The notes under the pieces are model-generated. The model was not told the DNA's origin, ran no database searches, and was given only the letters and a program-made list of their open reading frames with translations. The position numbers and the translations under genes were made by a program. A stretch of DNA of 64,000 nucleotides from Lampris incognitus (taxonomy: Eukaryota > Chordata > Actinopteri > Lampriformes > Lampridae): positions 97,001 through 161,000 of the forward strand of contig NC_079221.1 of assembly GCF_029633865.1 (NCBI RefSeq). The letters run 5' to 3'. Position 1 is the first letter of the stretch. The number at the start of each line of letters is the position of its first letter. Below are positions 12,107 through 25,700 of this stretch, in pieces.

Positions 12107-12869
12107 GGGTTGAATGCCCGGGACAGCGCGTGTCACCAGAGTGCCTCCGCCAGTGCTGGCTTCGAGATATCCCCAGAATTAGGGTTAGGGATGTGGATAG
12201 AGTTTGATGGATTAAGGATACGGTAAATTTGGATGTTTCTTCTTTACAATTCACCTCCCATCTTGATTAGTTTACCCTGCTTTAAGCTTGAAAAGTTATT
12301 GGTGGGGTTTAGAGTAATATAAGCTTCTTCTCTTTTTTTTGGAAGTCGTCTGCTATTGCAATTTAATGTTTTTAGGGTAAGGGTTAGGACTAAGGTTTAG
12401 GTCTGGATAAAACTGGTGGATTTATGAAATGTTCCCCCTTTTTAACCCCTCAGAACGCGCTCCTTCCGCGAAGCTCCCATAAAGGAGCAAAAAAACAAAA
12501 AAAAAACAAATGTAGAATGAGCTATCCGTTAATTTTATCCAAACCTTTCACACCGAGAAGCTCTGTACTTTCCATCAGAAACGCCACTGCAGTGGTTAGC
12601 TTGGCAACCTCCAAGACAGTCTCTGTTACTATGGTATTCTTTGTGGGATTAATTCTTAGCAGGAGTCAAGCTAACCACAGCAATGGCATTTCTGATGGGA
12701 AATACTGAGTGTCCTGGAGCTTTAGCTTTGTATACAATTAACAGATGGCTCTTTCTACATTTTAAAGGGTTGGGATAGATTTAGTATAAGGGTTTTATCT
12801 GCACAGGCAGACAGTCTCTGTTGCTGACCATAACCCTACACCAACCCTGACTGAAAAATATAGAACAAG
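12107..12869 (+). repeat. C-block 6
   Basis: Same layout and subfamily as blocks 4 and 5. C-interrupted A-tract. Cassette at 12511-12826. Confidence 0.9.
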
Positions 12870-14795
12870 ATGGCTCTTTCTACATGTTTCGCTTAGAGTA
12901 TGGGTTTTATCAGCTGAGGCAGACAATCGCACAGAGAATACCACAGCAAAAGAAACTAAATCTTCGCAGTAGCCAAGCTAACCACAGCAATGGCATTTCT
13001 GATGGAAAGTACCAAGCTTCTCGGAGTGAAAGTCTTGGATAGAATTAATGGACGGCTCTTTCTATATGTTTCGCTTAGTGTAAGGGTTTTATCAGCTCAG
13101 GCAGAGAATCGCACAGAGAATACCACAGCAACAGAGACTAACTCTTCGCAGTAGCCAAGCTAACCACGGCAATGGTATTCCTGATGGAAAGTACCAAGCT
13201 TCTCGGAGTTAAAGTCTTGGATAAAATTAATGGACCGCTCTTTCTATGTTTCGCTTAGTGTAAGTGTGGGGTACTTGGGATTTAGTAGCCCCCCATCTAT
13301 TTTTTATTTTATATACTTACCTTCATTGACCACTCACTAATAGTAAAGAGGAGAATTGTCTGCTGTGTTGTTGTGATAGCCGGTTCTCGCCACAGGAGGG
13401 CACTGCAGGTTAATTGCTTCTAGCCTGTGTGACGTAGTGCTGGCTCTCGCCGTGCACTCTGGGACATAGAGTCGTCAGATGAGTGTTGCCGTTCGTATAG
13501 TGAGCCATGCTCTGAAAACGTGTCCTCTGTAATGTCTATTTGACAGATGGAGTAAAACAACAAAAACACCAGCCCTTGTAAGTGTCATTCTTATCAAGTG
13601 TGCTACATAAGGGTTTTATCAGCTCAGGCAGACAATCGCACAGAGAATACCACAGCGACAGAGACTCTTTGCAGTAGCCAAGCTAAACACGGCAATGGCA
13701 TTTCTGATGGAAAGTACCAAGGTTCTCGGAGTGAAAGTCTTGGATAGAATTAACGGACGGCTCTTTTTATATGTTTCGCTTAGTGTAAGGGTTTTATCAG
13801 CTCAGGCAGACAATCGCACAGCAACAGAGACCAACTCTTCACAGTAGCCAAGCTAACCACGGCAATGGCATTTCTGATGGAAAGTACCAAGCTTCTCAGA
13901 GTGAAAGTCTTGGGTAAAATTAATGGACGGCTCTTTCTATGTTACGCTTAGCGTAAGGATTTTATCAGCTCAGGCAGACAATCGCACAGAGAATACCACA
14001 GCAACAGAGACGAACTCTTTGCAGTAGCCAAGCTAAACACGGCAATGGCATTCCTGATGGAAAGTACCAAGCTTCTCGGAGTTAGTCTTAGATAAAATTA
14101 ATGGACGGCTCTTTCTATAGGTTTCGCTTAGTGTAAGGGTTTTATCAGCTCAGGCAGACAATCGCACAGAGACGAACCCTTCGCAGTAGCCAAGCTAACC
14201 ACGGCAATGGCATTTCTGATGGAAAGTACCAAGCTTCTCGGAGTGAAAGTCTTGGATAGAATTAATGGATGGCCCTTTCTATGTTTCGCTTAGCGTAAGG
14301 GTTTTATCAGCTCAGGCAGACAATTGCACAGAGAATTCCACAGCAACAGAGAAGAACGCTTCACAGTAGCCAAGCTAACCACGGCAATGGCATTTCTGAT
14401 GGAAAGTTCCAAGCTTCTCAGAGTGAAAGTCTTGGATAAAATTAAGGGACGGCTCTTTCTATGTTTCGCTTAGTGTAAGGGTTTTATCAGCTCAGGCAGA
14501 CAATCGCACAGAGAATACCACAGCAACAGAGACTAGTTCTTTGCAGTAGCCAAGCTAACCACGGCAATGGCATTTCTGATGGAAAGTACCAAGCTTCTCG
14601 GAGTGAAAGTCTTGGATAGAATTAATGGACGGCTCTTGCGATATGTTTCACTTAGTGTAAGGGTTTTATCAGCTCAGGCAGACAATCGCACAGAGAATAC
14701 CACAGCAATAGAGTCAAACTCTTCACAGCAGCCAAGCTAACCACGGCAATGGTATTTCTGATGGATAATATTGAGCTTCTCGTAGTGAAAGTTAA
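12870..14795 (+). repeat. Satellite monomer tract (about 9 copies) with a solo LTR inside
   Basis: Direct monomers that continue on both sides of the insertion at 13,265-13,607. The outer part matches 8.73-10.1 and 10.89-12.1 kb copy for copy, with two extra monomers at about 14.52-14.76 kb. The junction monomer ends the tract. Confidence 0.92.
13265..13607. mobile_element. Solo LTR (343 bp) of an LTR retrotransposon
   Basis: This stretch has no satellite similarity and splits one monomer exactly between GTGTAAG and GGGTTTTATC. It begins TGTGGGGTAC and ends GTGCTACA, giving the usual TG...CA ends, and it is bracketed by a 4-bp direct repeat TAAG (13,261-13,264 and 13,608-13,611). No internal region is present, so it is best read as a solo LTR left by recombination between the two LTRs of a full element. 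Family not recognised; Ty1/copia or Ty3/gypsy are both possible. It is not the same LTR as at 61,829, although both carry a C-C-A-C...GAGGGCA motif. Confidence 0.78.
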
Positions 14796-15555
14796 GGGTT
14801 GAATGCCCGGGCCAGCGCGTGTCACCAGAGTGCCTCCGCCAGTGCTGGCTTAGAGATATCCCCAGAATTTGGGTTAGGGATGTGGATAGACTTTGATGGA
14901 TTAAGGATACGGTAAATTTGGATGCTTCTTCTTTACAATTCACCTCCCATCTTGATTAGTTTGCCCTGCTTTAAGCTTGGAAAGTTATTGGTGGGGTTTA
15001 GAGTAATATAAGCTTCTTCTCTTTTTTTTTGGAAGTCGTCTGCTATTGCAATTTAATGTTTTTAGGGTAAGGGTTAAGACTAAGGTTTAGGTCTGGATAA
15101 AACTGGTAGATTTCTGAAAATTTTCCCCTTTTTAACCCCTCAGAATGCGACCCTTCCTTGAAGCTAGCATAAAGGAGCAAAAAAACAAAAAACAAATGTA
15201 GAATGAGCTATCCGTTAATTTTATCCAGTCCTTTCACACCGAGAAGCTCTGTACTTTCCATCAGAAACGCCACTGCAGTGGTTAGCTTGGCAACCGCCAA
15301 CACAGTCTCTGTTACTATGGTATTCTTTGTGGGATTAATTCTTAGCAGCAGTCAAGCTAACCATGGCAATGGCATTTCTCATGGGAAATACAGAGTGTCT
15401 TGGAGCTTTAGGTTGGTATACAATTAACAGATAGCTCTTTCTACATTTTAAAGGGTTGGGATAGGTTTAGTATAAGGGTTTTATCTGCACAGGAAGACAG
15501 TCTCTGTTGCTGACCATAACCCTACACCAACCCTAACTGAAAAATGTAGAACAAG
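14796..15555 (+). repeat. C-block 7
   Basis: Same layout with more private changes than its neighbours (GGCTTAGAGATATCC; TTTGGGTTAGGG at the telomere-like site; AGCTAGCATAAAGG near the end of U). Short C-interrupted A-tract. Cassette at 15197-15512. Confidence 0.9.
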
Positions 15556-16080
15556 GTGGCTATTTCTACATGTTTCGCTTAGGGTATGGGTTTTATCAGC
15601 TCAGGCAGACATCCGCAAAGAGAATACCACAGCAACAGAGTCTAACTCTTCGCAGTAGCCATGCTAACCACTGCAATGGCATTTCTTATGGAAAGTACGA
15701 AGCTTCTCGAAGCGAAAGTCTTAACTAAAATTACTGGACGGCTCTTTCCATGTTTCGCTTAGGGTAAGGGTTTTATCAGATCAGGCAGACAATCGCACAG
15801 AAAATACCACAGCAACAGAGACCAACTCTTCACAGTAGCCAAGCTAACCACGGCAATGGCATTTCTGATGGAAAGTACCAAGCTTCTCAGAGTGAAAGTC
15901 TTGGATAAAATTACTGGACGGCCCTTTATGTTTCGCTTAGCGTAAGGGTTTTATCAGCTCAGGCAGACAATCGCACAGAGAATACCACAGCAACAGAGAT
16001 GAACTCTTCGCAGTAGTCAAGCTAACCACGGCAATGGCATTTCTGATGGATAATATTGAGCTTCACGGAGTGAAAGTTAA
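15556..16080 (+). repeat. Satellite monomer tract (about 3 copies)
   Basis: The shortest monomer tract between two C-blocks. The first copies carry the GAAAGTACGAAGC variant with TTAACTAAAATTACTGG. The junction monomer ends the tract at 16,080. Confidence 0.93.
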
Positions 16081-16835
16081 GGGTTGAATGCCCGGGCCAG
16101 CGCGTGTCACCAGAGTGCCTCCGCCAGTGCTGGCTTAGAGATATCCCCAGAAATAGGGTTAGGGATGTGGATAGAGTTTGATGGATTAAGGATACGGTAA
16201 ATTTGGATGTTTCTTCTTTACAATTCACCTCCCATCTTGATTAGTTTACCCTGCTTTAAGCTTGGAAAGTTATTGGTGGGGTTTAGAGTAATATAAGCTT
16301 CTTCTCTTTTTTTTGGAAGTCGTCTGCTATTGCAATTTAATGTTTTTAGGGTAAGGGTTAGGACTAAGGTTTAGGTCTGGATAAAACTGGTGGATTTATG
16401 AAATGTTCCCCCTTTTTAACCCCTCAGAATGCGCTCCTTCCGCGAAGCTCCCATAAAGGAGCAAAAAAACAAAAAAAACAAATGTAGAATGAGCTATCCG
16501 TTAATTTTATCCAAACCTTTCACACCGAGAAGCTCTGTACTTTCCATCAGAAACGCCACTGCAGTGGTTAGTTTGGCAACCGCCAAGACAGTCTGTTACT
16601 ATGGTATTCTTTGTGGGATTAATTCTTAGCAGCAGTCAAGCTAACCATGGCAATGGCATTTCTCATGGGAAATAGTGTCTTGGAGCTTTAGGTTGGTATA
16701 CAATTAACAGATAGCTCTTTCTACATTTTAAAGGGTTGGGATAGGTTTAGTATAAGGGTTTTATCTGCACAGGAAGACAGTCTCTGTTGCTGACCATAAC
16801 CCAACACCAATCCTAACTGAAAAATGTAGAACAAG
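16081..16835 (+). repeat. C-block 8
   Basis: Same layout. The telomere-like site reads AAATAGGGTTAGGG. Cassette at 16483-16792, with a loop shortened to CAGTCTGTTACTATGG. It starts a run of three units spaced 1,464 and 1,463 bp apart. Confidence 0.9.
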
Positions 16836-17544
16836 GTGGCTATTTCTACATGTTTCGCTTAGGGTATGGGTTTTATCAGCTCAGGCAGACATCCGCAAAG
16901 AGAATACCACAGCAACAGAGTCTAACTCTTCGCAGTAGCCATGCTAACCACTGCAATGGCATTTCTTATGGAAAGTACGAAGCTTCTCAAAGCGAAAGTC
17001 TTAACTAAAATTACTGGACGGCTCTTTCTATGTTTCGCTTAGGGTAAGGGTTTTATCAGATCAGGCAGACAATCGCACAGAAAATACCACAGCAACAGAG
17101 ACTAACTCTTCACAGTAGCCAAGCTAACCACGGCAATGGCATTTCTGATGGAAAGTACCAAGCTTCTCAGAGTGAAAGTCTTGGATAAAATTAATGGAAG
17201 TTTCTTTCTTTATGTTTCGCTTAGCGTAAGGGTTTTATCATCTCAGGCAGACAATCGCACAGAGAATACCAGAGCAACAGAGACCAACTCTTCGCAGTAG
17301 CCAAGCTAACAACGGCAATGGCATTGCTGATGGAAAGTACCAAGCTTCTCGCAGTGAAAGTCTTGGATAAAATTAATGGACGGCTCTTCCTACGTTTCGC
17401 TTAGTGTAAGGGCTTTATCAGCTCAGGCAGACAATCGCACAGAGAATACCACAGCAACAGAGACTAACTCTTCGCAGTAGCCAAGCTAACCACGGCAATG
17501 GTATTTCTGATGGATAATATTGAGCTTCTCGGAGTGAAAGTTAA
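16836..17544 (+). repeat. Satellite monomer tract (about 4 copies)
   Basis: Direct monomers with the rare TTTTATCATCTCAGGC and CTCGCAGTGAAAG variants, both found again at 18.3-19.0 kb. Junction monomer at the end. Confidence 0.93.
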
Positions 17545-18297
17545 GGGTTGAATGCCCGGGACAGCGCGTGTCACCAGAGTGCCTCCGCCAGTGCTGGCTT
17601 CGAGATATCCCCAGAATTAGGGTTAGGGATGTGGATAGAGTTTGATGGATTAAGGATACGGTAAATTTGGATGTTTCTTCTTTACAATTCACCTCCCATC
17701 TTGATTAGTTTACCCTGCTTTAAGCTTGAAAAGTTATTGGTGGGGTTTAGAGTAATATAAGCTTCTTCTCTTTTTTTTGGAAGTCGTCTGCTATTGCAAT
17801 TTAATGTTTTTAGGGTAAGGGTTAGGACTAAGGTTTAGGTCTGGATAAAACTGGTGGATTTATGAAATGTTCCCCCTTTTTAACCCCTCAGAATGCGCTC
17901 CTTCCGCGAAGCTCCCATAAAGGAGCAAAAAAACAAATGTAGAATGAGCTATCCGTTAATTTTATCCAGTCCTTTCACACCGAGAAGCTCTGTACTTTCC
18001 ATCAGAAACGCCACTGCAGTGGTTAGCTTGGCAACCTCCAAGACAGTCTCTGTTACTATGGTATTCTTTGTGGGATTAATTCTTAGCAGGAGTCAAGCTA
18101 ACCACAGCAATGGCATTTCTGATGGGAAATACTGAGTGTCTTGGAGCTTTAGCTTTGTATACAATTAACAGATGGCTCTTTCTACATTTTAAAGGGTTGG
18201 GATAGATTTAGTATAAGGGTTTTATCTGCACAGGCAGACAGTCTCTGTTGCTGACCATAACCCTACACCAACCCTGACTGAAAAATATAGAACAAGA
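17545..18297 (+). repeat. C-block 9
   Basis: Same layout with the shortest A-tract of the family (about 7 A then CAAATG). U begins with the GGGAC variant of blocks 4 and 6. Cassette at 17939-18253. Confidence 0.9.
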
Positions 18298-19007
18298 TGG
18301 CTCTTTCTACATGTTTCGCTTAGAGTATGGGTTTTATCAGCTGAGGCAGACAATCGCACAGAGAATACCACAGCAAAAGAGACTAACTCTTCGCAGTAGC
18401 CAAGCTAACCACGGCAATGGCATTTCTGATGGAAAGTACCAAGCTTCTCGGAGTGAAAGTCTTGGATAGAATTAATGGACGGCTCTTTCTATATGTTTCG
18501 CTTAGTGTAAGGGTTTTATCATCTCAGGCAGACAATCGCACAGAGAATACCACAGCAACAGAGACTAACTCTTCGCAGTAGCCAAGCTAACCACGGCAAT
18601 GGCATTCCTGATGGAAAGTACCAAGCTTCTCGGAGTGAAAGTCTTGGATAAAATTAATGGAAGTTTCTTTCTATATGTTTCGCTTAGCGTAAGGGTTTTA
18701 TCATCTCAGGCAGACAATCGCACAGAGAATACCAGAGCAGCAGAGACCAACTCTTCGCAGTAGCCTAGCTAACAACGGCAATGGCATTGCTGATGGAAAG
18801 TACCAAGCTTCTCGCAGTGAAAGTCTTGGATAAAATTAATGGACGGCTCTTCCTATGTTTCGCTTAGTGTAAGGGCTTTATCAGCTCAGGCAGAAAATCG
18901 CACAGAGAATACCACAGCAACAGAGACTAACTCTTCGCAGTAGCCAAGCTAACCACGGCAATGGCATTTCTGATGGATAATATTGAGCTTCATGGAGTGA
19001 AAGTTAA
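18298..19007 (+). repeat. Satellite monomer tract (about 4 copies)
   Basis: Direct monomers, an offset copy (about 1,463 bp) of 16.84-17.54 kb with the same rare variants. Junction monomer at the end. Confidence 0.93.
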
Positions 19008-19758
19008 GGGTTGAATGCCCGGGCCAGCGCGTGTCACCAGAGTGCCTCCGCCAGTGCTGGCTTAGAGATATCCCCAGAAATAGGGTTAGGGATGTGGATA
19101 GAGTTTGATGGATTAAGGATACGGTAAATTTGGATGTTTCTTCTTTACAATTCACCTCCCATCTTGATTAGTTTACCCTGCTTTAAACTTGGAAAGTTAT
19201 TGGTGGGGTTTAGAGTAATATAAGCTTCTCTTTTTTTTAGAAGTCGTCTGCTATTGCAATTTAATGTTTTTAGGGTAAGGGTTAGGACTAAGGTTTAGGT
19301 CTGAATAAAACTGGTGGATTTCTGAAATGTTCCCCCTTTTTAACCCCTCAGAATGCGCTCCTTCCGCGAAGCTCCCATAAAGGAGCAAAAAAAACAAATG
19401 TAGAATGAGCTATCCGTTAATTTTATCCAAACCTTTCACACCGAGAAGCTCTGTACTTTCCACCAGAAACGCCACTGCAGTGGTTAGCTTGGCAACCTCC
19501 AAGACAGTCTCTGTTACTATGGTATTCTTTGTGGGATTAATTCTTAGCAGGAGTCAAGCTAACCACAGCAATGGCATTTCTGATGGGAAATACTGAGTGT
19601 CTTGGAGCTTTAGCTTTGTATACAATTAACAGATGGCTCTTTCTACATTTTAAAGGGTTGGGATAGATTTAGTATAAGGGTTTTATCTGCACAGGCAGAC
19701 AGTCTTTGTTGCTGACCATAACCCTACACCAACCAAGACTGAAAAATATAGAACAAGA
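19008..19758 (+). repeat. C-block 10
   Basis: Same layout, closest to block 8 in U and to block 9 in the cassette (19399-19713), so it looks like a recombinant of the two. Short A-tract. Confidence 0.9.
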
Positions 19759-22700
19759 TGGCTCTTTCTACATGTTTCGCTTAGAGTATGGGTTTTATCA
19801 GCTGAGGCAGACAATCGCACAGAGAATACCACAGCAAAAGAGACTAACTCTTCGCAGTAGCCAAGCTAACCATGGCAATGGCATTCCTGATGGAAAGTAC
19901 CAAGCTTCTCGGAGTGAAAGTCTTGGATAAAATTAATGGACCGCTCTTTCTATGTTTCGGTTAGTGTAAGGGTTTAATCAGCTCAGGAAGACTTTCGCAC
20001 AGAGAATACCACAGCAACAGAGACTAACTCTTTGCAGTAGCCAAGCTAACCATGGCAATGGCATTCATGATGGAAAGTACCAAGCTTCTCGGAGTGAAAG
20101 TCTTGGATAAAATTAATGGACCGCTCTTTCTACGTTTCGCTTAGTGTAAGGGTTTTATCAGCTCAGGAAGACTTTCGCACAGAGAATACCACAGCAACAG
20201 AGACTAACTCTTTGCAGTAGCCAAGCTAACCACGGCAATGGCATTCCTGATGGAAAGTACCAAGCTTCTCGGAGTTAAAGTCTTGGATAAAATTAATGGA
20301 CCGCTCTTTCTATGTTTCGCTTAGTGTAAGGGTTTTATCAGCTCAGGCAGACAATCGCACAGAGAATACCACAGCAACAGAGACTAACTCTTTGCAGTAG
20401 CCAAGCTAAACACGGCAATGGCATTTCTGATGGAAAGTACCAAGCTTCTCGGAGTGAAAGTCTTGGATAGAATTAATGGACGGCTCTTTTTATATGTTTC
20501 GCTTAGTGTAAGGGTTTTATCAGCTCAGGCAGACAATCGCACAGCAACAGAGACTAACTCTTCACAGTAGCCAAGCTAACCACGGCAATGGCATTTCTGA
20601 TGGAAAGTACCAAGCTTCTCAGAGTGAAAGTCTTGGGTAAAATTAATGGACGGCTCTTTCTATGTTACGCTTTGCGTAAGGGATTTATCAGCTCAGGCAG
20701 ACAATCGCACAGAGAATTCCACAGCAACAGAGACGAACTCTTCGCAGTAGCCAAGCCAACCACGGCAATGGCATTTCTGATGGAAAATACCAAGCTTCTT
20801 GGAGTGAAAGTCTTGGATAAAATTAATGGATGGATCTTTCTATGATTCGCTAAGTGTAAGGGTTTTATCAGCTCAGGCAGACAATCGCACAGAGAATACC
20901 ACAGCAACAGAGACTAACTCTTCGCAGTAGCCAGCTGACCATGGCAATGGCATTTCTGATGGAAAGTACCAAGCTTCTCGGAGTGAAAGTCTCGGATGAA
21001 ATTAAGGGACTGCTCTTTATGTTTCGCTTAGCTTAAGAGTTTTATCAGCTCAGGCAGACAATCGCACAGAGAATACCACAGCAATAGAGACGAACTCTTC
21101 GCAGTAGCCAAGCTAACCATGGCAGTGGCATTTCTGATGGAAAGTACCAAGCTTCTCGGAGTGAAAGTCTTGGATAGAATTAATGGACGGTTCTTTCTGT
21201 ATGTTTTGCTTAGCATAAGGATTTTTTCAGCTATGGCAGACAATCGCACAGAGAATACCACAGCAACAGAGACTAACTCTTCGCAGTAGCCAGCTGACCA
21301 TGGCAATGGCATTTCTGATGGAAAGTACCAAGCTTCTCGGAGTGAAAGTCTCGGATGAAATTAAGGGACGGCTCTTTCTATGTTTCGCTTAGCGTAAGGG
21401 TTTTATAAGCTCAGGCAGACAATCGCACAGAGAATTCCACAGCAACAGAGACGAACTCTTCGCAGTAGCCAAGCTAACCACGGCAATGGCATTTCTGATG
21501 GAAAGTACCAAGCTTCTTGGAGTGAAAGTCTTGGATAAAATTAATGGATGGATCTTTCCATGATTCGCTAAGTGTAAGGGTTTTATCAGCTCAGGCAGAC
21601 AATCGCACAGAGAATACCACAGCAACAGAGACTAACTCTTCGCAGTAGCCAGCTGACCATGGCAATGGCATTTCTGATGGAAAGTACCAAGCTTCTCGGA
21701 GTGAAAGTCTATGAAAAAAATTAAGGGACGGCTCTTTCTATGTTTCGCTTAGCGTAAGGGTTTTATAAGCTCAGGCAGACAATCGCACAGAGAATTCCAC
21801 AGCAACAGAGACGAACTCTTCGCAGTAGCCAAGCTAACCACGGCAATGGCATTTCTGATGGAAAGTACCAAGCTTCTCGGAGTGAAAGTCTTGGATAGAA
21901 TTAATGGACGGCTCTTTTTATATGTTTCGCTTAGTGTAAGGGTTTTATCAGCTCAGGCAGACAATCGCACAGCAACAGAGACTAACTCTTCACAGTAGCC
22001 AAGCTAACCACGGCAATGGCATTTCTGATGGAAAGTACCAAGCTTCTCAGTGTAAGTCTTGGGTAAAATTAATGGACGGCTCTTTCTATGTTACGCTTAG
22101 CGTAAGGGATTTATCAGCTCAGGCAGACAATCGCACAGAGAATTCCACAGCAACAGAGACGAACTCTTCGCAGTAGCCAAGCTAACCACGGCAATGACAT
22201 TTCTGATGGAAAGTACCAAGCTTCTTGGAGTGAAAGTCTTGGATAAAATTAATGGATGGATCTTTCTATGATTCGCTAAGTGTAAGGGTTTTATCAGCTC
22301 AGGCAGACAATCGCACAGAGAATACCACAGCAACAGAGACTAACTCTTCGCAGTAGCCAGCTGACCATGGCAATGGCATTTCTGATGGAAAGTACCAAGC
22401 TTCTCGGAGTGAAAGTCTCGGATGAAATTAAGGGACTGCTCTTTCTATGTTTCGCTTAGCTTAAGAGTTTTATCAGCTCAGGCAGACAATCGCACAGAGA
22501 ATACCACAGCAATAGAGACGAACTCTTCGCAGTAGCCAAGCTAACCATGGCAGTGGCATTTCTGATGGAAAGTACCAAGCTTCTCGGAGTGAAAGTCTTG
22601 GATAGAATTAATGGACGGTTCTTTCTATATGTTTTGCTTAGCATAAGGATTTTTTCAGCTATGGCAGAAAATCGCACAGAGAATACCACAGCAACAGAGA

Positions 22701-25700
22701 CTAACTCTTCGCAGTAGCCAAGCTAACCACGGCAATGGCATTTCTGATGGAAAGTACCAAGCTTCTCGGAGTTTAAGTCTTGGGTAAAATTAATGGACGG
22801 CTCTTTCTATGTTACGCTTAGCGTAAGGGATTTATCAGCTCAGGCAGACAATCGCACAGAGAATTCCACAGCAACAGAGACGAACTCTTCGCAGTAGCCA
22901 AGCTAACCACGGCAATGACATTTCTGATGGAAAGTACCAAGCTTCTTGGAGTGAAAGTCTTGGATAAAATTAATGGATGGATCTTTCTATGATTCGCTAA
23001 GTGTAAGGGTTTTATCAGCTCAGGCAGACAATCGCACAGAGAATACCACAGCAACAGAGACTAACTCTTCGCAGTAGCCAGCTGACCATGGCAATGGCAT
23101 TTCTGATGGAAAGTACCAAGCTTCTCGGAGTGAAAGTCTCGGATGAAATTAAGGGACGGCTCTTTCTATGTTTCGCTTAGCGTAAGGGTTTTATAAGCTC
23201 AGGCAGACAATCGCACAGAGAATTCCATCGCAACAGAGACGAACTCTTCGCAGTAGCCAAGCTAACCACGGCAATGGCATTTCTGATGGAAAGTACCAAG
23301 CTTCTTGGAGTGAAAGTCTTGGATAAAATTAATGGATGGATCTTTCCATGATTCGCTAAGTGTAAGGGTTTTATCAGCTCAGGCAGACAATCGCACAGAG
23401 AATACCACAGCAACAGAGACTAACTCTTCGCAGTAGCCAGCTGACCATGGCAATGGCATTTCTGATGGAAAGTACCAAGCTTCTCGGAGTGAAAGTCTCG
23501 GATGAAATTAAGGGACGGCTCTTTCTATGTTTCGCTTAGCTTAAGAGTTTTATCAGCTCAGGCAGACAATCGCACAGAGAATACCACAGCAACAGAGACT
23601 AACTCTTCGCAGTAGCCAGCTGACCATGGCAATGGCATTTCTGATGGAAAGTACCAAGCTTCTCGGAGTGAAAGTCTTGGATAGAATTAATGGACGGCTC
23701 TTTTTATATGTTTCGCTTAGTGTAAGGGTTTTATCAACTCAGGCAGACAATCGCACAGCAACAGAGACTAACTCTTCACAGTAGCCAAGCTAACCACGGC
23801 AATGGCATTTCTGATGGAAAGTACCAAGCTTCTCATTGTAAGTCTTGGGTAAAATTAATGGACGGCTCTTTCTATGTTACGCTTAGCGTAAGGGATTTAT
23901 CAGCTCAGGCAGACAATCGCACAGAGAATTCCACAGCAACAGAGACGAACTCTTCGCAGTAGCCAAGCTAACCACGGCAATGACATTTCTGATGGAAAGT
24001 ACCAAGCTTCTTGGAGTGAAAGTCTTGGATAAAATTAATGGATGGATCTTTCTATGATTCGCTAAGTGTAAGGGTTTTATCAGCTCAGGCAGACAATCGC
24101 ACAGAGAATTCCACAGCAACAGAGACGAACTCTTCGCAGTAGCCAGCTGACCATGGCAATGGCATTTCTGATGGAAAGTACCAAGCTTCTCGGAGTGAAA
24201 GTCTCGGATGAAATTAAGGGACGGCTCTTTCTATGTTTCGCTTAGCTTAAGGGTTTTATAAGCTCAGGCAGACAATCGCACAGAGAATTCCACAGCAACA
24301 GAGACGAACTCTTCGCAGTAGCCAAGCTAACCACGGCAATGGCATTTCTGATGGAAAGTACCAAGCTTCTTGGAGTGAAAGTCTTGGATAAAATTAATGG
24401 ATGGATCTTTCCATGATTCGCTAAGTGTAAGGGTTTTATCAGCTCAGGCAGACAATCGCACAGAGAATACCACAGCAACAGAGACTAACTCTTCGCAGTA
24501 GCCAGCTGACCATGGCAATGGCATTTCTGATGGAAAGTACCAAGCTTCTCGGAGTGAAAGTCTCGGATGAAATTAAGGGACGGCTCTTTCTATGTTTCGC
24601 TTAGCTTAAGAGTTTTATCAGCTCAGGCAGACAATCGCACAGAGAATACCACAGCAACAGAGACTAACTCTTCGCAGTAGCCAGCTGACCATGGCAATGG
24701 CATTTCTGATGGAAAGTACCAAGCTTCTCGGAGTGAAAGTCTCGGATGAAATTAAGGGACGGCTCTTTCTATGTTTCGCTTAGCGTAAGGGTTTTATAAG
24801 CTCAGGCAGACAATCGCACAGAGAATTCCACAGCAACAGAGACGAACTCTTCGCAGTAGCCAAGCTAACCACGGCAATGGCATTTCTGATGGAAAGTACC
24901 AAGCTTCTTGGAGTGAAAGTCTTGGATAAAATTAATGGATGGATCTTTCCATGATTCGCTAAGTGTAAGGGTTTTATCAGCTCAGGCAGACAATCGCACA
25001 GAGAATACCACAGCAACAGAGACTAACTCTTCGCAGTAGCCAGCTGACCATGGCAATGGCATTTCTGATGGAAAGTACCAAGCTTCTCGGAGTGAAAGTC
25101 TCGGATGAAATTAAGGGACGGCTCTTTCTATGTTTCGCTTAGCTTAAGAGTTTTATCAGCTCAGGCAGACAATCGCACAGAGAATACCACAGCAACAGAG
25201 ACTAACTCTTCGCAGTAGCCAGCTGACCATGGCAATGGCATTTCTGATGGAAAGTACCAAGCTTCTCGGAGTGAAAGTCTCGGATGAAATTAAGGGACGG
25301 CTCTTTCTATGTTTCGCTTAGCGTAAGGGTTTTATAAGCTCAGGCAGACAATCGCACAGAGAATTCCACAGCAACAGAGACGAACTCTTCGCAGTAGCCA
25401 AGCTAACCACGGCAATGGCATTTCTGATGGAAAGTACCAAGCTTCTCGGAGTGAAAGTCTTGGATAGAATTAATGGACGGCTCTTTTTATATGTTTCGCT
25501 TAGTGTAAGGGTTTTATCAGCTCAGGCAGACAATCGCACAGCAACAGAGACTAACTCTTCACAGTAGCCAAGCTAACCACGGCAATGGCATTTCTGATGG
25601 AAAGTACCAAGCTTCTCAGTGTAAGTCTTGGGTAAAATTAATGGACGGCTCTTTCTATGTTACGCTTAGCGTAAGGGATTTATCAGCTCAGGCAGACAAT

